Source of the DNA: Anaerolinea sp.
GTDB taxonomy: Bacteria > Chloroflexota > Anaerolineae > Anaerolineales > Anaerolineaceae
NCBI GenBank assembly: GCA_020216845.1
Contig: JAIWNK010000063.1
Coordinates: 1 to 10,000 of the forward strand
Reading direction: 5' to 3'
DNA length: 10,000 nucleotides
The position numbers and the translations under genes were made by a program. How positions within the stretch are numbered: position 1 is the first letter of the stretch; every line of letters begins with the position of its first letter. The notes under the pieces are model-generated. The model was given only the letters and a program-made list of their open reading frames with translations. It was not told the DNA's origin and made no database searches. Shown in pieces: positions 1-5,830 of the stretch.

Positions 1-168
1 ACAGTCGCCGCCGGAGCAGTTGCCTATACCTGCGTCTTGCACTTCAACCCCTATCGCAGCTTGTTTGGCAACCTGCGCCCCGATTACTATGCCGCCATCA
101 CCGATGCCTACATCGTCTATCCTTGGGAAATCTCACGCGGCCCCGATTTTGTGCTGCGCGGGCTCTAA
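1..168 (+). CDS. 3' end of an unrecognised protein (partial)
   Basis: The plus-strand frame is open from base 1 to a TAA at 166-168 and encodes the last 55 residues of a protein that starts outside the window. The visible part is rich in aromatic residues (FNPYRSLFG, RPDYYAA, YIVYPWE) and ends in DFVLRGL. The first residues (TVAAGAVAYTCVL) are hydrophobic and could be a buried strand or the end of a membrane segment. I do not recognise the family and assign no function. Codon use resembles that of the neighbouring genes. The stop codon directly touches the stop codon of the convergent methyltransferase gene, which supports it as the real end of a gene. Confidence 0.6.
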   Translation, partial: TVAAGAVAYTCVLHFNPYRSLFGNLRPDYYAAITDAYIVYPWEISRGPDFVLRGL

Positions 169-999
169 TCACCCTTCGCGCCATTCCACCGCCTGACCGG
201 CAAAGCGTTTGCGCATCACTTCAATCGCCTGCGGATTGTTATCCACCAGGATGAATTGCCGTTGTAGCTTCAGGCAAGCTTCTCCCACCGTGCCACTGCC
301 GGCAAAAAAATCCAGCACACAATCGCCCGGGTTGGAAGAAGCGCGCACAATCCGCTCAATGATGCCAAGCGGTTTTTGGGTCGGGTAGCCGGTGCGTTCT
401 CGCCCATGCGTCGGCACAATCGTGTGCCACCACGTATCGGTCGGCAGCTTGCCGCGCGCTGCCTTTTCGGGCCCTACCAGCCCCGGCGCCATGTAGGGAA
501 TGCGTTCAATGTCATCCACGTTAAAAGTGTAATGCTGCGGGTCTTTGGCATACCAAAGGATGTTATCATGCTTGGGAGGCCACTTCTTGCGCGTGCGCGC
601 CCCATAATCATAAGCCCAAATAATCTCATTCAAAAAGCTTGCCCGGCCAAAGATTTGGTCAAGCAACACCTTGCAATAATGCACCTCGCGATAATCTATG
701 TGAAAGTACAGGCTGCCGTGCGGCTTCAGCACCCGATAGGCCTGCAACAGGCGCGGCTGCAAGAAACCCAAGAAGTCCTCAAATTCATCCGCATAAGCGC
801 CCGTGCCCAATCGCACCGTCTGATAGCGCTGCCCGCCAAAGCCCACGCGGTCACCCCGCGCTGAGCGCACCGTCTGAATGCGCGTGCGCGCCTGCACCTT
901 GCCCGTATTGAACGGCGGGTCAATATAAATCAAATCCACCGTCTCATCTTGCAACGATTGCAACACCGCCAAATTATCGCCAAAATAGACACAATTCAT
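169..999 (-). CDS. Orphan beta-class site-specific DNA methyltransferase (N6-adenine or N4-cytosine)
   Basis: This enzyme transfers a methyl group from S-adenosylmethionine to an exocyclic amino group in DNA. Counting from the chosen start (276 aa), the catalytic motif IV DPPF is at residues 27-30, a GYPTQKP segment at 204-210, and the SAM-binding motif I (LDFFAGSG) at 229-236. Catalytic motif before SAM motif is the beta-class order. DPPF favours adenine-N6, but specificity cannot be read from the sequence. The open frame extends to 1086, but those extra 29 residues (Cys- and Arg-rich) overlap the upstream gene. The ATG at 999-997 lies one base after that gene's TGA (TGATATG), so I chose it: translation is probably coupled, and no Shine-Dalgarno is visible. 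No restriction endonuclease gene lies nearby, so it looks like an orphan epigenetic or housekeeping enzyme. A GYPTQKP-containing methyltransferase of this layout is, from memory, widespread in Actinobacteria and Chloroflexota. Confidence 0.88.
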   Translation of the reverse strand: MNCVYFGDNLAVLQSLQDETVDLIYIDPPFNTGKVQARTRIQTVRSARGDRVGFGGQRYQTVRLGTGAYADEFEDFLGFLQPRLLQAYRVLKPHGSLYFHIDYREVHYCKVLLDQIFGRASFLNEIIWAYDYGARTRKKWPPKHDNILWYAKDPQHYTFNVDDIERIPYMAPGLVGPEKAARGKLPTDTWWHTIVPTHGRERTGYPTQKPLGIIERIVRASSNPGDCVLDFFAGSGTVGEACLKLQRQFILVDNNPQAIEVMRKRFAGQAVEWREG

Positions 1000-1000
1000 A

Positions 1001-1612
1001 TCATGGATGGGGATAAAGTGTATTTTGCCGCGGATCCGCCGGCAGATACAACACGCACACATCTGCCCCAACCCGCCAATGTGCATCCAGGGTTTGCAAG
1101 GTTGTCACCTGACCGGTATACTCCACTCCATTGAGACGAAACTGATAGTCAATCACCCAGGGGTTGCGGTTATTGACCCGCACCATCAAATTTTGTTGCA
1201 CATCGCACACTTGCCCGCGCACGGCCTCACCAAAGCGCAACACATTCACCGTGTTCAGCGCCTGATTGTAACCATTGCGCAACAAAATGGCGCCGACAAT
1301 GAACAACACCGCTCCAATCAAAAACATCGGCATGCCAACAATGGCTGTAATTAGCCCCATCGTCAAGAGAACACCCACAAAGCTAAACACACCGCCAAGA
1401 ATTGCCAACACCCCACCCGCAATGGTGCCCCCTTGCGCCATAGCCAACCGCCAGGCATAGGAATCCAAAAAAGGACGCGGCGCCGGAGGCGGCCAATCCA
1501 ATTCGGCCTCGGCATGAGGTTGTTCTGCCGGCAATGGCCCACCACAATTGCTACAATTGGGCTGAAACGCCGCATAACTTGTTGCACACCAAGGACAGGT
1601 AATCACAACCAT
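1001..1612 (-). CDS. Zinc-ribbon membrane protein with C-terminal DUF3592-like domain
   Basis: The predicted protein has 203 residues from the ATG at 1612-1610. Residues 6-23 form a CxxC-x10-CxxC zinc ribbon (CPWC, CSNC). A proline-rich linker follows (about 39-47). Next come two hydrophobic segments (about 62-84 and 88-108, rich in Gly, Val, Leu and Ile) that should form a membrane hairpin. The C-terminal ~80 residues contain a Tyr-x-Phe-rich beta region and a VLYLPADPRQNTLYP ending, which resembles DUF3592. Function is unknown; a membrane-anchored protein with a cytosolic zinc ribbon is the most one can say. A GTG nine bases upstream (1621) is an alternative start; neither start has a well-spaced ribosome binding site. 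It is the first gene of a pair with the methyltransferase (TGA, one base, ATG). A TATAAT box lies at 1644-1639. Confidence 0.78.
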   Translation of the reverse strand: MVVITCPWCATSYAAFQPNCSNCGGPLPAEQPHAEAELDWPPPAPRPFLDSYAWRLAMAQGGTIAGGVLAILGGVFSFVGVLLTMGLITAIVGMPMFLIGAVLFIVGAILLRNGYNQALNTVNVLRFGEAVRGQVCDVQQNLMVRVNNRNPWVIDYQFRLNGVEYTGQVTTLQTLDAHWRVGADVCVLYLPADPRQNTLYPHP

Positions 1613-1638
1613 ACTCCACACAGTCTTGGAATGGTCTC

Positions 1639-1644
1639 ATTATA
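1639..1644 (-). promoter_or_regulatory. Probable -10 box for the zinc-ribbon/methyltransferase pair
   Basis: On the minus strand the hexamer is a perfect TATAAT. Transcription would start near 1632, leaving a leader of about 20 bases before the ATG at 1612. No good -35 hexamer is visible at 16-18 bases; TTTGCT at 16 bases matches only three of six positions, and it lies in the terminator-like hairpin of the upstream gene. Confidence 0.5.
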
Positions 1645-1666
1645 TCATCACTCTTGCCGCAGCAAA

Positions 1667-1697
1667 CAGCGCACAGCCCCGGTTGAGCTGTGCGCTG
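1667..1697 (-). terminator. 11-bp hairpin, probable terminator of the glmS-serpin unit
   Basis: CAGCGCACAGC (1667-1677) and GCTGTGCGCTG (1687-1697) are perfect reverse complements around a 9-base loop. The hairpin starts 26 bases after the serpin stop codon and just before the next gene's promoter, which fits a terminator read leftward. The tract after it in that direction (GTTTGCTG) is only weakly U-rich, so termination may be inefficient or may need other factors. A purely structural mRNA 3' end is an alternative. Confidence 0.6.
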
Positions 1698-1723
1698 CCC
1701 TCAAATTCCATATCCGCTTTTGT

Positions 1724-2986
1724 TCACTTTGTTGGGTTATTCACCCGCCCCAGGAAGAGAATCTGTCCGGTTGGGATGTCATAAATTGCGAACAAGAAGG
1801 GATGATCAAAACGCAAATCCACCGGCTCTTCTGGCATCATCGCCGAAGTCTCCACAAAGGTAATGCCTGTTGCTGCCGCGGCTTCGGTGCCCTTCTCGGA
1901 GCAAGAAACGAATGCCTTGTGAATCACATCCGAAATCTTCAAATCCGGTGCGCCGGTAATGCCAGAAAAATCAGCCTCGTTCTCAAACGCAACCTGCATG
2001 CCCAACGCCTGCAACATCTGCTTGACCGAAGCGGCACTGCTGAATTCAAACCGCGGCAGGTACAGCCGCGCCTCGCCCATTTGCAACTGCGACTGCAAAG
2101 CCGAGAACTGATTGGCATCGAGCTGTGCCTCAAAGGCTTGCATCTGCCCTTCTGCCGGCATCATCACCAACATGGCCAGATTGCCACCCTGATAGGGAAT
2201 GCGCACCACCGTCAGCCCATCCTGCAAAAGATAGGCATAACGCCCCTGACGCTGCATCGTTTGCGCCTCCACCGTGCTGCCATCCAATAGATAGAAAGGC
2301 GCCGGTGCGGTTCTGTCTTTCTCAAAAGCATCCATCCACGGCGCATAGAAGTAAATGGCATTGGCAAGCACAAGGCGCGTGTCGGTTTGCACACTGCCCG
2401 GCGGCAACAAGTCGGCAATGCGTTTTTCGGTGCGGTCACTCACCCAATCATTGATTGCCTGTCGGGCTTTTTCGGGGTCTGCGCGATAATCCACCGTGTA
2501 GATTCCCGCCCCATATTGCTCGGCCAGCAAATCCAAAAACTCGGCCTGAAAGGCAGCATCCTTCTGCCCCCACAGCGCATTGGCCACATCCAGGCGCATC
2601 TCGCGAATGCGTTTCCCGTCGGCGTCATAGATGCGCCCAGCCAACTGAGCATCCAGGCCGTTCATCGCCGGATGAAACGACTGCGGTTCGCCAAAACCGG
2701 CCACCTGCGCCATTTCTGCCGCGGTTTGCCCGCGCGCCCCGCCATAGGCCATGGCCAGGGCGGTTGAAATGCTATAGGGCGAGAAAATCAGGTTACCTTG
2801 CCGATCCCATTGACGATACAGCGCAAACGCAAAGGCATTGTTCTGCTCTGCCTGTGCCTGCACAACCGGCAGGTCTGCACCCGCCTGTCGGCTGTGATTG
2901 GACTTGACCAAACCAGCTGCACCTGCCGCAAACGGCTGACAGGCTGCTGTCGCCAAAGCCAGGAACATCATCCACCAGCGCTTCAT
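1724..2986 (-). CDS. Serpin-family protease inhibitor, predicted lipoprotein
   Basis: At 420 residues it has the usual size of a serpin plus a signal sequence. Serpin landmarks appear in order: FSPYSISTALAMAYGGA (68-84), LANAIYF (207-213), LPRFEF (310-315), the hinge EKGTEAAAAT (364-373) and DHPFLFAIYD (394-403), ending in ILFLGRVNNP. The hinge has the small-residue pattern of inhibitory serpins, which trap a serine or cysteine protease covalently by inserting the cleaved loop into a beta sheet. By alpha-1-antitrypsin spacing P1-P1' would be Thr380-Ser381, but the loop is about five residues longer, so this is uncertain. The N-terminus MKRWWMMFLALATAAC looks like a lipoprotein signal with Cys16 lipidated; Thr at -3 is not ideal, so plain secretion is possible. 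GGAGG six bases before the ATG at 2986 fixes the start; the open frame upstream to 3127 overlaps glmS and is unlikely to be translated. It probably protects the cell surface against proteases. Confidence 0.93.
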   Translation of the reverse strand: MKRWWMMFLALATAACQPFAAGAAGLVKSNHSRQAGADLPVVQAQAEQNNAFAFALYRQWDRQGNLIFSPYSISTALAMAYGGARGQTAAEMAQVAGFGEPQSFHPAMNGLDAQLAGRIYDADGKRIREMRLDVANALWGQKDAAFQAEFLDLLAEQYGAGIYTVDYRADPEKARQAINDWVSDRTEKRIADLLPPGSVQTDTRLVLANAIYFYAPWMDAFEKDRTAPAPFYLLDGSTVEAQTMQRQGRYAYLLQDGLTVVRIPYQGGNLAMLVMMPAEGQMQAFEAQLDANQFSALQSQLQMGEARLYLPRFEFSSAASVKQMLQALGMQVAFENEADFSGITGAPDLKISDVIHKAFVSCSEKGTEAAAATGITFVETSAMMPEEPVDLRFDHPFLFAIYDIPTGQILFLGRVNNPTK

Positions 2987-2990
2987 TTTC

Positions 2991-2997
2991 TGCCTCC
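2991..2997 (-). promoter_or_regulatory. Strong ribosome binding site of the serpin gene
   Basis: Read on the minus strand, TTTGGAGGCAGAAA precedes the ATG at 2986-2984, with GGAGG six bases from the start codon. This decides the serpin start against longer in-frame options that run back into glmS. Confidence 0.75.
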
Positions 2998-3047
2998 AAA
3001 CAATTAAGCTATTCTGAAGACGCTGCATCATTTGCAAAAGTTCCTCT

Positions 3048-4889
3048 TCACTCAACCGTGACCGACTTGGCCAGGTTACGCGGCTGATCCACATCCAGGC
3101 CACGCAACGCGGCGATATGATAGGCAAACATCTGCAATGGCAACACTGTCACCACCGGGCTGAGCAGCCAGGGCGTCGCCGGCACCCAAAAGACGCGGTC
3201 TGCCAGGGCCGCAATCCGCTCATCCCCTTCGGTTGCCACAGCAACCACAATGCCACCGCGCGCCTTCACCTGCTCAATTTGGCTGATCATCTTCTCATAC
3301 CAGGGGTCTTGCGTCGCAATCGCCACCACCGGCAAGTCGCGATCCACCAGTGCAATCGGGCCATGCTTCATCTCGCCAGCCGGATATGCCTCGGCATGGA
3401 TGTAAGAAATCTCCTTCAGCTTCAGTGCGCCTTCATAGGCAATCGGCATATTGACACCGCGCCCAAGGTAGAGCGCTGAGCGCATCTCCTTCAGCGCCTG
3501 CGCAACATTGATCACTTCCGCCTCGCGGTCCAAACAGCGCCCCACCAGGTCGGGGATGCGGCCCAAATCTTTCACCCGTTTGCGCCGTTCGGCATCTGAA
3601 AGTGTGCCGCGCAGCTCACCGAGCAAAATTGCCAACATGTACAGGTCTACAATCGGCGCAGTGAAAGCCTTGGTTGAGGCCACACCAATTTCCGGGCCGG
3701 TCTGCATCGAAATCGAACCATCCGCCAGGCGCATAGCCTGTGAGCCAATGGCGTTGACGATGGACCACAAGCGCGCCCCCTTGCGCCGTGCTTCCTCCAT
3801 TGCCGCCAGGGTATCAGCTGTCTCGCCCGATTGGCTGATTGCCAGCACCACCGTGCGTTCGTTGACCAGCGGGTCGCGATAGCGAAACTCTGAAGCAATA
3901 TCCACTTCCACCGGCAAGCGCGCCAGCGTCTCAATCAGCACCTTGCCGACCATGCCAGCATAAGCAGCGGTACCACAACCCGTGATGACGATCCGTTCAA
4001 TGGCACGCGCTTGTTGCGCATCCAGGTTAAGCTGCGGCAGCCGCACCCGCCCCTGCTTGAAATCCACCCGCCCGGCCAGTGTGTCCGTCAAGGAGCGCAC
4101 CTGCTCATGGATCTCTTTCTGCATAAAATGGCGATACTCACCCTTTTCTGCCGCCACCGGATCCCACGAGACGCTATGCAGCGTCGGCTGAACCGGTTTC
4201 CCTTCCAGGGTTTGCACCACAGCTCCCTGCCGGGTCACCACCGCCATCTGACGCGACTCCAGGAATGTTACCTGTCGGGTATGCTCCAAAATCGCCGGAA
4301 TATCAGAAGCGACGAACATCTCGCCCTGACCATAGCCAATCACCACGCCGCCGGCATTGCCAATGCGCGCCGCAATGATCTTATCCGGCTCGCGCGTAGA
4401 AAAAACAACCACGCCATGCGCCCCGCGCAAGCGCAACAAGGTATGCCGCACTGCCTGCACCAGGTCGCCATCCACTGCCAAAAACCGGTCCACCAAATGC
4501 ACAATCGTCTCCGTATCGGTATCCGATTTGAAGACCGTGCCTTCAGCGGTCAACTCCTCGCGCAATTCGAGGTAATTTTCGACAATGCCGTTGTGCACCA
4601 CCACCACTTCGCCCGAGGCGCTGACATGCGGATGCGCATTGCGCGCCGAAGGTTCGCCATGAGTTGCCCAGCGCGTATGACCAATGCCCAAATTTCCCGC
4701 CAAGGGCTGCTGCCGCACCAGGTCAACCAACCGATCCAGTTTGCCTACCTCACGGCGCAACTCAATTTTGCCATCTTGCAACACCGCAATGCCCGCTGAA
4801 TCATAGCCACGATATTCCAGGCGGCGCAGGCCATTCAAAATAATCGGCGTTGCATCCTGCTCACCGATATAACCAACAATCCCACACAT
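3048..4889 (-). CDS. glmS: Glutamine--fructose-6-phosphate aminotransferase (isomerizing), GlmS
   Basis: This cytosolic enzyme converts fructose-6-phosphate and glutamine to glucosamine-6-phosphate and glutamate, the first step towards UDP-N-acetylglucosamine for peptidoglycan. The 613 residues match the family length (about 610). Cys2, exposed after loss of Met1, is the glutaminase nucleophile in MCGIVGYIG. HTRWATHGEP lies at 71-80 and HNGIVENY at 99-106. The first SIS sugar-binding domain contains TGCGTA (303-308) and SQSGET (352-357), followed by GPEIGVASTKAFT (398-410). The second contains EGALKLKEISYIHAEAYPAG (486-505), and the C-terminus DQPRNLAKSVTVE is canonical. Nothing essential is missing. 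The start has AAGGAG five bases upstream. The leader contains a glmS ribozyme (4972-5107), so expression is probably product-controlled. The serpin follows after 61 bases with no terminator seen between them, so they may share a transcript. Confidence 0.98.
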   Translation of the reverse strand: MCGIVGYIGEQDATPIILNGLRRLEYRGYDSAGIAVLQDGKIELRREVGKLDRLVDLVRQQPLAGNLGIGHTRWATHGEPSARNAHPHVSASGEVVVVHNGIVENYLELREELTAEGTVFKSDTDTETIVHLVDRFLAVDGDLVQAVRHTLLRLRGAHGVVVFSTREPDKIIAARIGNAGGVVIGYGQGEMFVASDIPAILEHTRQVTFLESRQMAVVTRQGAVVQTLEGKPVQPTLHSVSWDPVAAEKGEYRHFMQKEIHEQVRSLTDTLAGRVDFKQGRVRLPQLNLDAQQARAIERIVITGCGTAAYAGMVGKVLIETLARLPVEVDIASEFRYRDPLVNERTVVLAISQSGETADTLAAMEEARRKGARLWSIVNAIGSQAMRLADGSISMQTGPEIGVASTKAFTAPIVDLYMLAILLGELRGTLSDAERRKRVKDLGRIPDLVGRCLDREAEVINVAQALKEMRSALYLGRGVNMPIAYEGALKLKEISYIHAEAYPAGEMKHGPIALVDRDLPVVAIATQDPWYEKMISQIEQVKARGGIVVAVATEGDERIAALADRVFWVPATPWLLSPVVTVLPLQMFAYHIAALRGLDVDQPRNLAKSVTVE

Positions 4890-4971
4890 ACCGTCTCCTT
4901 ATGTTTCTTTGGTTGTCTTCGAACACTTTTGCCCATCATCAGGCAGCAACAAATAACCAATTGTTTGGAGA

Positions 4972-5107
4972 CGGGTTCTTCAACCCGGAGGGCTTCCGCT
5001 GATCTCTCGATTTTCCAGGCCACTCTGGGCCTGTTAACCCCGCCCTGCGGCAGGGAACCCTCATCCTCGTCACACAAGCCTGTGCTCCCCCTGCTTGCGC
5101 CATGCGC
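4972..5107 (-). ncRNA. glmS: glmS self-cleaving ribozyme/riboswitch
   Basis: This leader RNA should cut itself when glucosamine-6-phosphate binds, lowering glmS expression. Compared from memory with the Thermoanaerobacter tengcongensis and Bacillus anthracis ribozymes, the order of elements is the same. Cleavage falls between A5108 and G5107, followed by GCGC and AUGG. P1 is CGCAAGC (5099-5093) with GCUUGUG (5079-5073), one G-U pair. A single U and the invariant GACGAGG (5071-5065) follow. P2 is GAGGG (5062-5058) with CCCUC (4992-4988). The core AUCGAGAGAUCAGCGG (5011-4996) is nearly identical to the known core. P3 is CGGGUU-GAAG-AACCCG (4987-4972). P2 and P3 differ from the known RNAs in bases but keep pairing. 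A 44-nt insertion with two hairpins (5055-5012) separates P2 from the core. I see no clear P4. The P3 end lies 82 bases before the glmS ATG. Confidence 0.93.
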
Positions 5108-5177
5108 TTCTCTCTCCAAACCACAACGTCAAAATAGATCGTTTTCACCTCCTGCACTTGACCAAATTCGTGACGCA

Positions 5178-5183
5178 ATTATA
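5178..5183 (-). promoter_or_regulatory. Probable -10 box of glmS
   Basis: The minus strand reads TTGCGGG-TATAAT, a perfect -10 hexamer. Transcription would begin near 5171, about 63 bases before the ribozyme cleavage site. A -35 candidate, TTGCCG (5208-5203), matches four of six positions but has a long 19-base spacer. The promoter is back-to-back with the one for the lipoprotein gene. Confidence 0.5.
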
Positions 5184-5184
5184 C

Positions 5185-5205
5185 CCGCAAAAAAGACATC
5201 TGCGG
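5185..5205. repeat. Inverted repeat CCGCA-N11-TGCGG between divergent promoters
   Basis: CCGCA at 5185-5189 and TGCGG at 5201-5205 form a perfect 5-bp dyad centred at 5195. It lies between the glmS -10 box and the lipoprotein -10 box and covers the -35 box of the latter. Two half-sites 16 bases apart fit an operator for a dimeric regulator, but a dyad this short can arise by chance. Confidence 0.3.
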
Positions 5206-5221
5206 CAAAACGCTGTATAAT
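5193..5221 (+). promoter_or_regulatory. Promoter of the small lipoprotein gene, leaderless type
   Basis: AAGACA (5193-5198, four of six matches to the -35 consensus) is followed after 17 bases by a perfect TATAAT (5216-5221). Only nine bases (5222-5230) separate the TATAAT from the ATG at 5231. Transcription should therefore start within a few bases of the start codon, and no Shine-Dalgarno sequence is present. Both facts point to a leaderless or near-leaderless mRNA. Confidence 0.65.
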
Positions 5222-5230
5222 TTCAACAAG

Positions 5231-5803
5231 ATGAATCGTCTGATCAAGTTGCTTGGGTTGTGTTGGATCTGCCTGCTGCTGTGTAGCTGCGCGGCCAATG
5301 ATCGCAATTTCAACTTTTGGGGCCTTGATGTCCCCGATTTTGATGAATGGACCATCTCTGATTACAGCCAGCGCATTGAAAACACGCGCGGTGCCCGTTG
5401 GCAAATCACCTATGAAAGCACAAAAAGCAGCACCTTTACGGGAAAGATCCGTCATATCTCGGTCAATTACGAAGCTTCTTTTCCTTTTCTCACGCACGAC
5501 ATTCTGGTGACAAGCGGCGATTTTGCCGACCCCGCCCGCGTGGACACCTCCGTGCGCAATCATCATTTTTACTGGGGCGCCAGAGAGAAACCCGTTGGTA
5601 CCATCAATCTCCTGCATGTCGTTGTTCTCGATTCCACACTGTATGATCAACTCATGCAACTCCATGCCGATGACCAGGTTAGCATCCGTGGACGCGAAAT
5701 CTTGACCATTGAACTCTATCAGAAAGATCGCCTCACCACCATCTGGAGGGATAGCGGCTGCAACACCCTCCTGATCCAATCCATCACCGTTGAAACCCCA
5801 TAA
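5231..5803 (+). CDS. Small lipoprotein of unknown function
   Basis: The 190-residue product begins with a convincing lipoprotein signal: positive MNRLIK, a hydrophobic stretch to Leu17, and the lipobox LCSC with Cys20 as the lipidated residue. The mature part starts AANDRNFNFWGLDVPDF, is rich in alternating hydrophobic and polar residues typical of a beta-sheet domain, and has a HHFYWGA segment in the middle. I recognise no family and assign no function; it should sit on the outer face of the cytoplasmic membrane. The start is supported by the signal peptide and by a TATAAT box nine bases upstream. It is transcribed divergently from glmS. The next gene starts 27 bases downstream with its own TATAAT, so this gene may be monocistronic, although I see no terminator. 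Confidence 0.8.
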   Translation: MNRLIKLLGLCWICLLLCSCAANDRNFNFWGLDVPDFDEWTISDYSQRIENTRGARWQITYESTKSSTFTGKIRHISVNYEASFPFLTHDILVTSGDFADPARVDTSVRNHHFYWGAREKPVGTINLLHVVVLDSTLYDQLMQLHADDQVSIRGREILTIELYQKDRLTTIWRDSGCNTLLIQSITVETP

Positions 5804-5816
5804 TCCCTACCCGTGC

Positions 5817-5822
5817 TATAAT
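5817..5822 (+). promoter_or_regulatory. Probable -10 box of sdaAB, leaderless type
   Basis: A perfect TATAAT ends eight bases before the ATG at 5831, nearly the same geometry as upstream of the lipoprotein gene, and again no Shine-Dalgarno lies before the start. A TTGAAA at 5790-5795 would be a good -35 hexamer, but its 21-base spacer is too long for standard recognition. Confidence 0.5.
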
Positions 5823-5830
5823 TACTGTTT

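Noticed and set aside
1000..1086. Extension of the methyltransferase frame to the ATG at 1086
   Set aside because: It would overlap the zinc-ribbon gene by 86 bases and adds a Cys/Arg-rich stretch with no family similarity; the ATG at 999 is perfectly placed for coupling.
1433..2290. 285-codon open frame on the plus strand
   Set aside because: It is antisense to the serpin and zinc-ribbon genes, and its translation is rich in His, Arg and Cys with no recognisable motif.
2987..3127. Extension of the serpin reading frame upstream, giving 467 residues
   Set aside because: The extra 47 residues overlap the 3' end of glmS, and a GGAGG ribosome binding site plus a signal peptide mark the ATG at 2986.
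4011..4799. 262-codon open frame on the plus strand
   Set aside because: It is the antisense shadow of the highly conserved glmS coding sequence, and its composition is His/Gln/Arg-heavy.
5097..5101. Second GCGC (5100-5097) as the ribozyme cleavage site
   Set aside because: Using it destroys P1 (CGCAAGC/GCUUGUG) and the four-base linker spacing; the site at A5108/G5107 preserves both.
4972..5107. A T-box or other riboswitch class in the glmS leader
   Set aside because: No T-box sequence is present, while the GACGAGG and AUCGAGA-AUC-GCGG elements fit glmS precisely.
5129..5779. 216-codon minus-strand open frame across the lipoprotein gene and promoter region
   Set aside because: The plus-strand gene has a lipoprotein signal and a good promoter, whereas this frame runs through both divergent promoters and shows no motif.
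5790..5822. TTGAAA at 5790-5795 as the -35 box of sdaAB
   Set aside because: The 21-base spacer to TATAAT is outside the normal 16-19 range.
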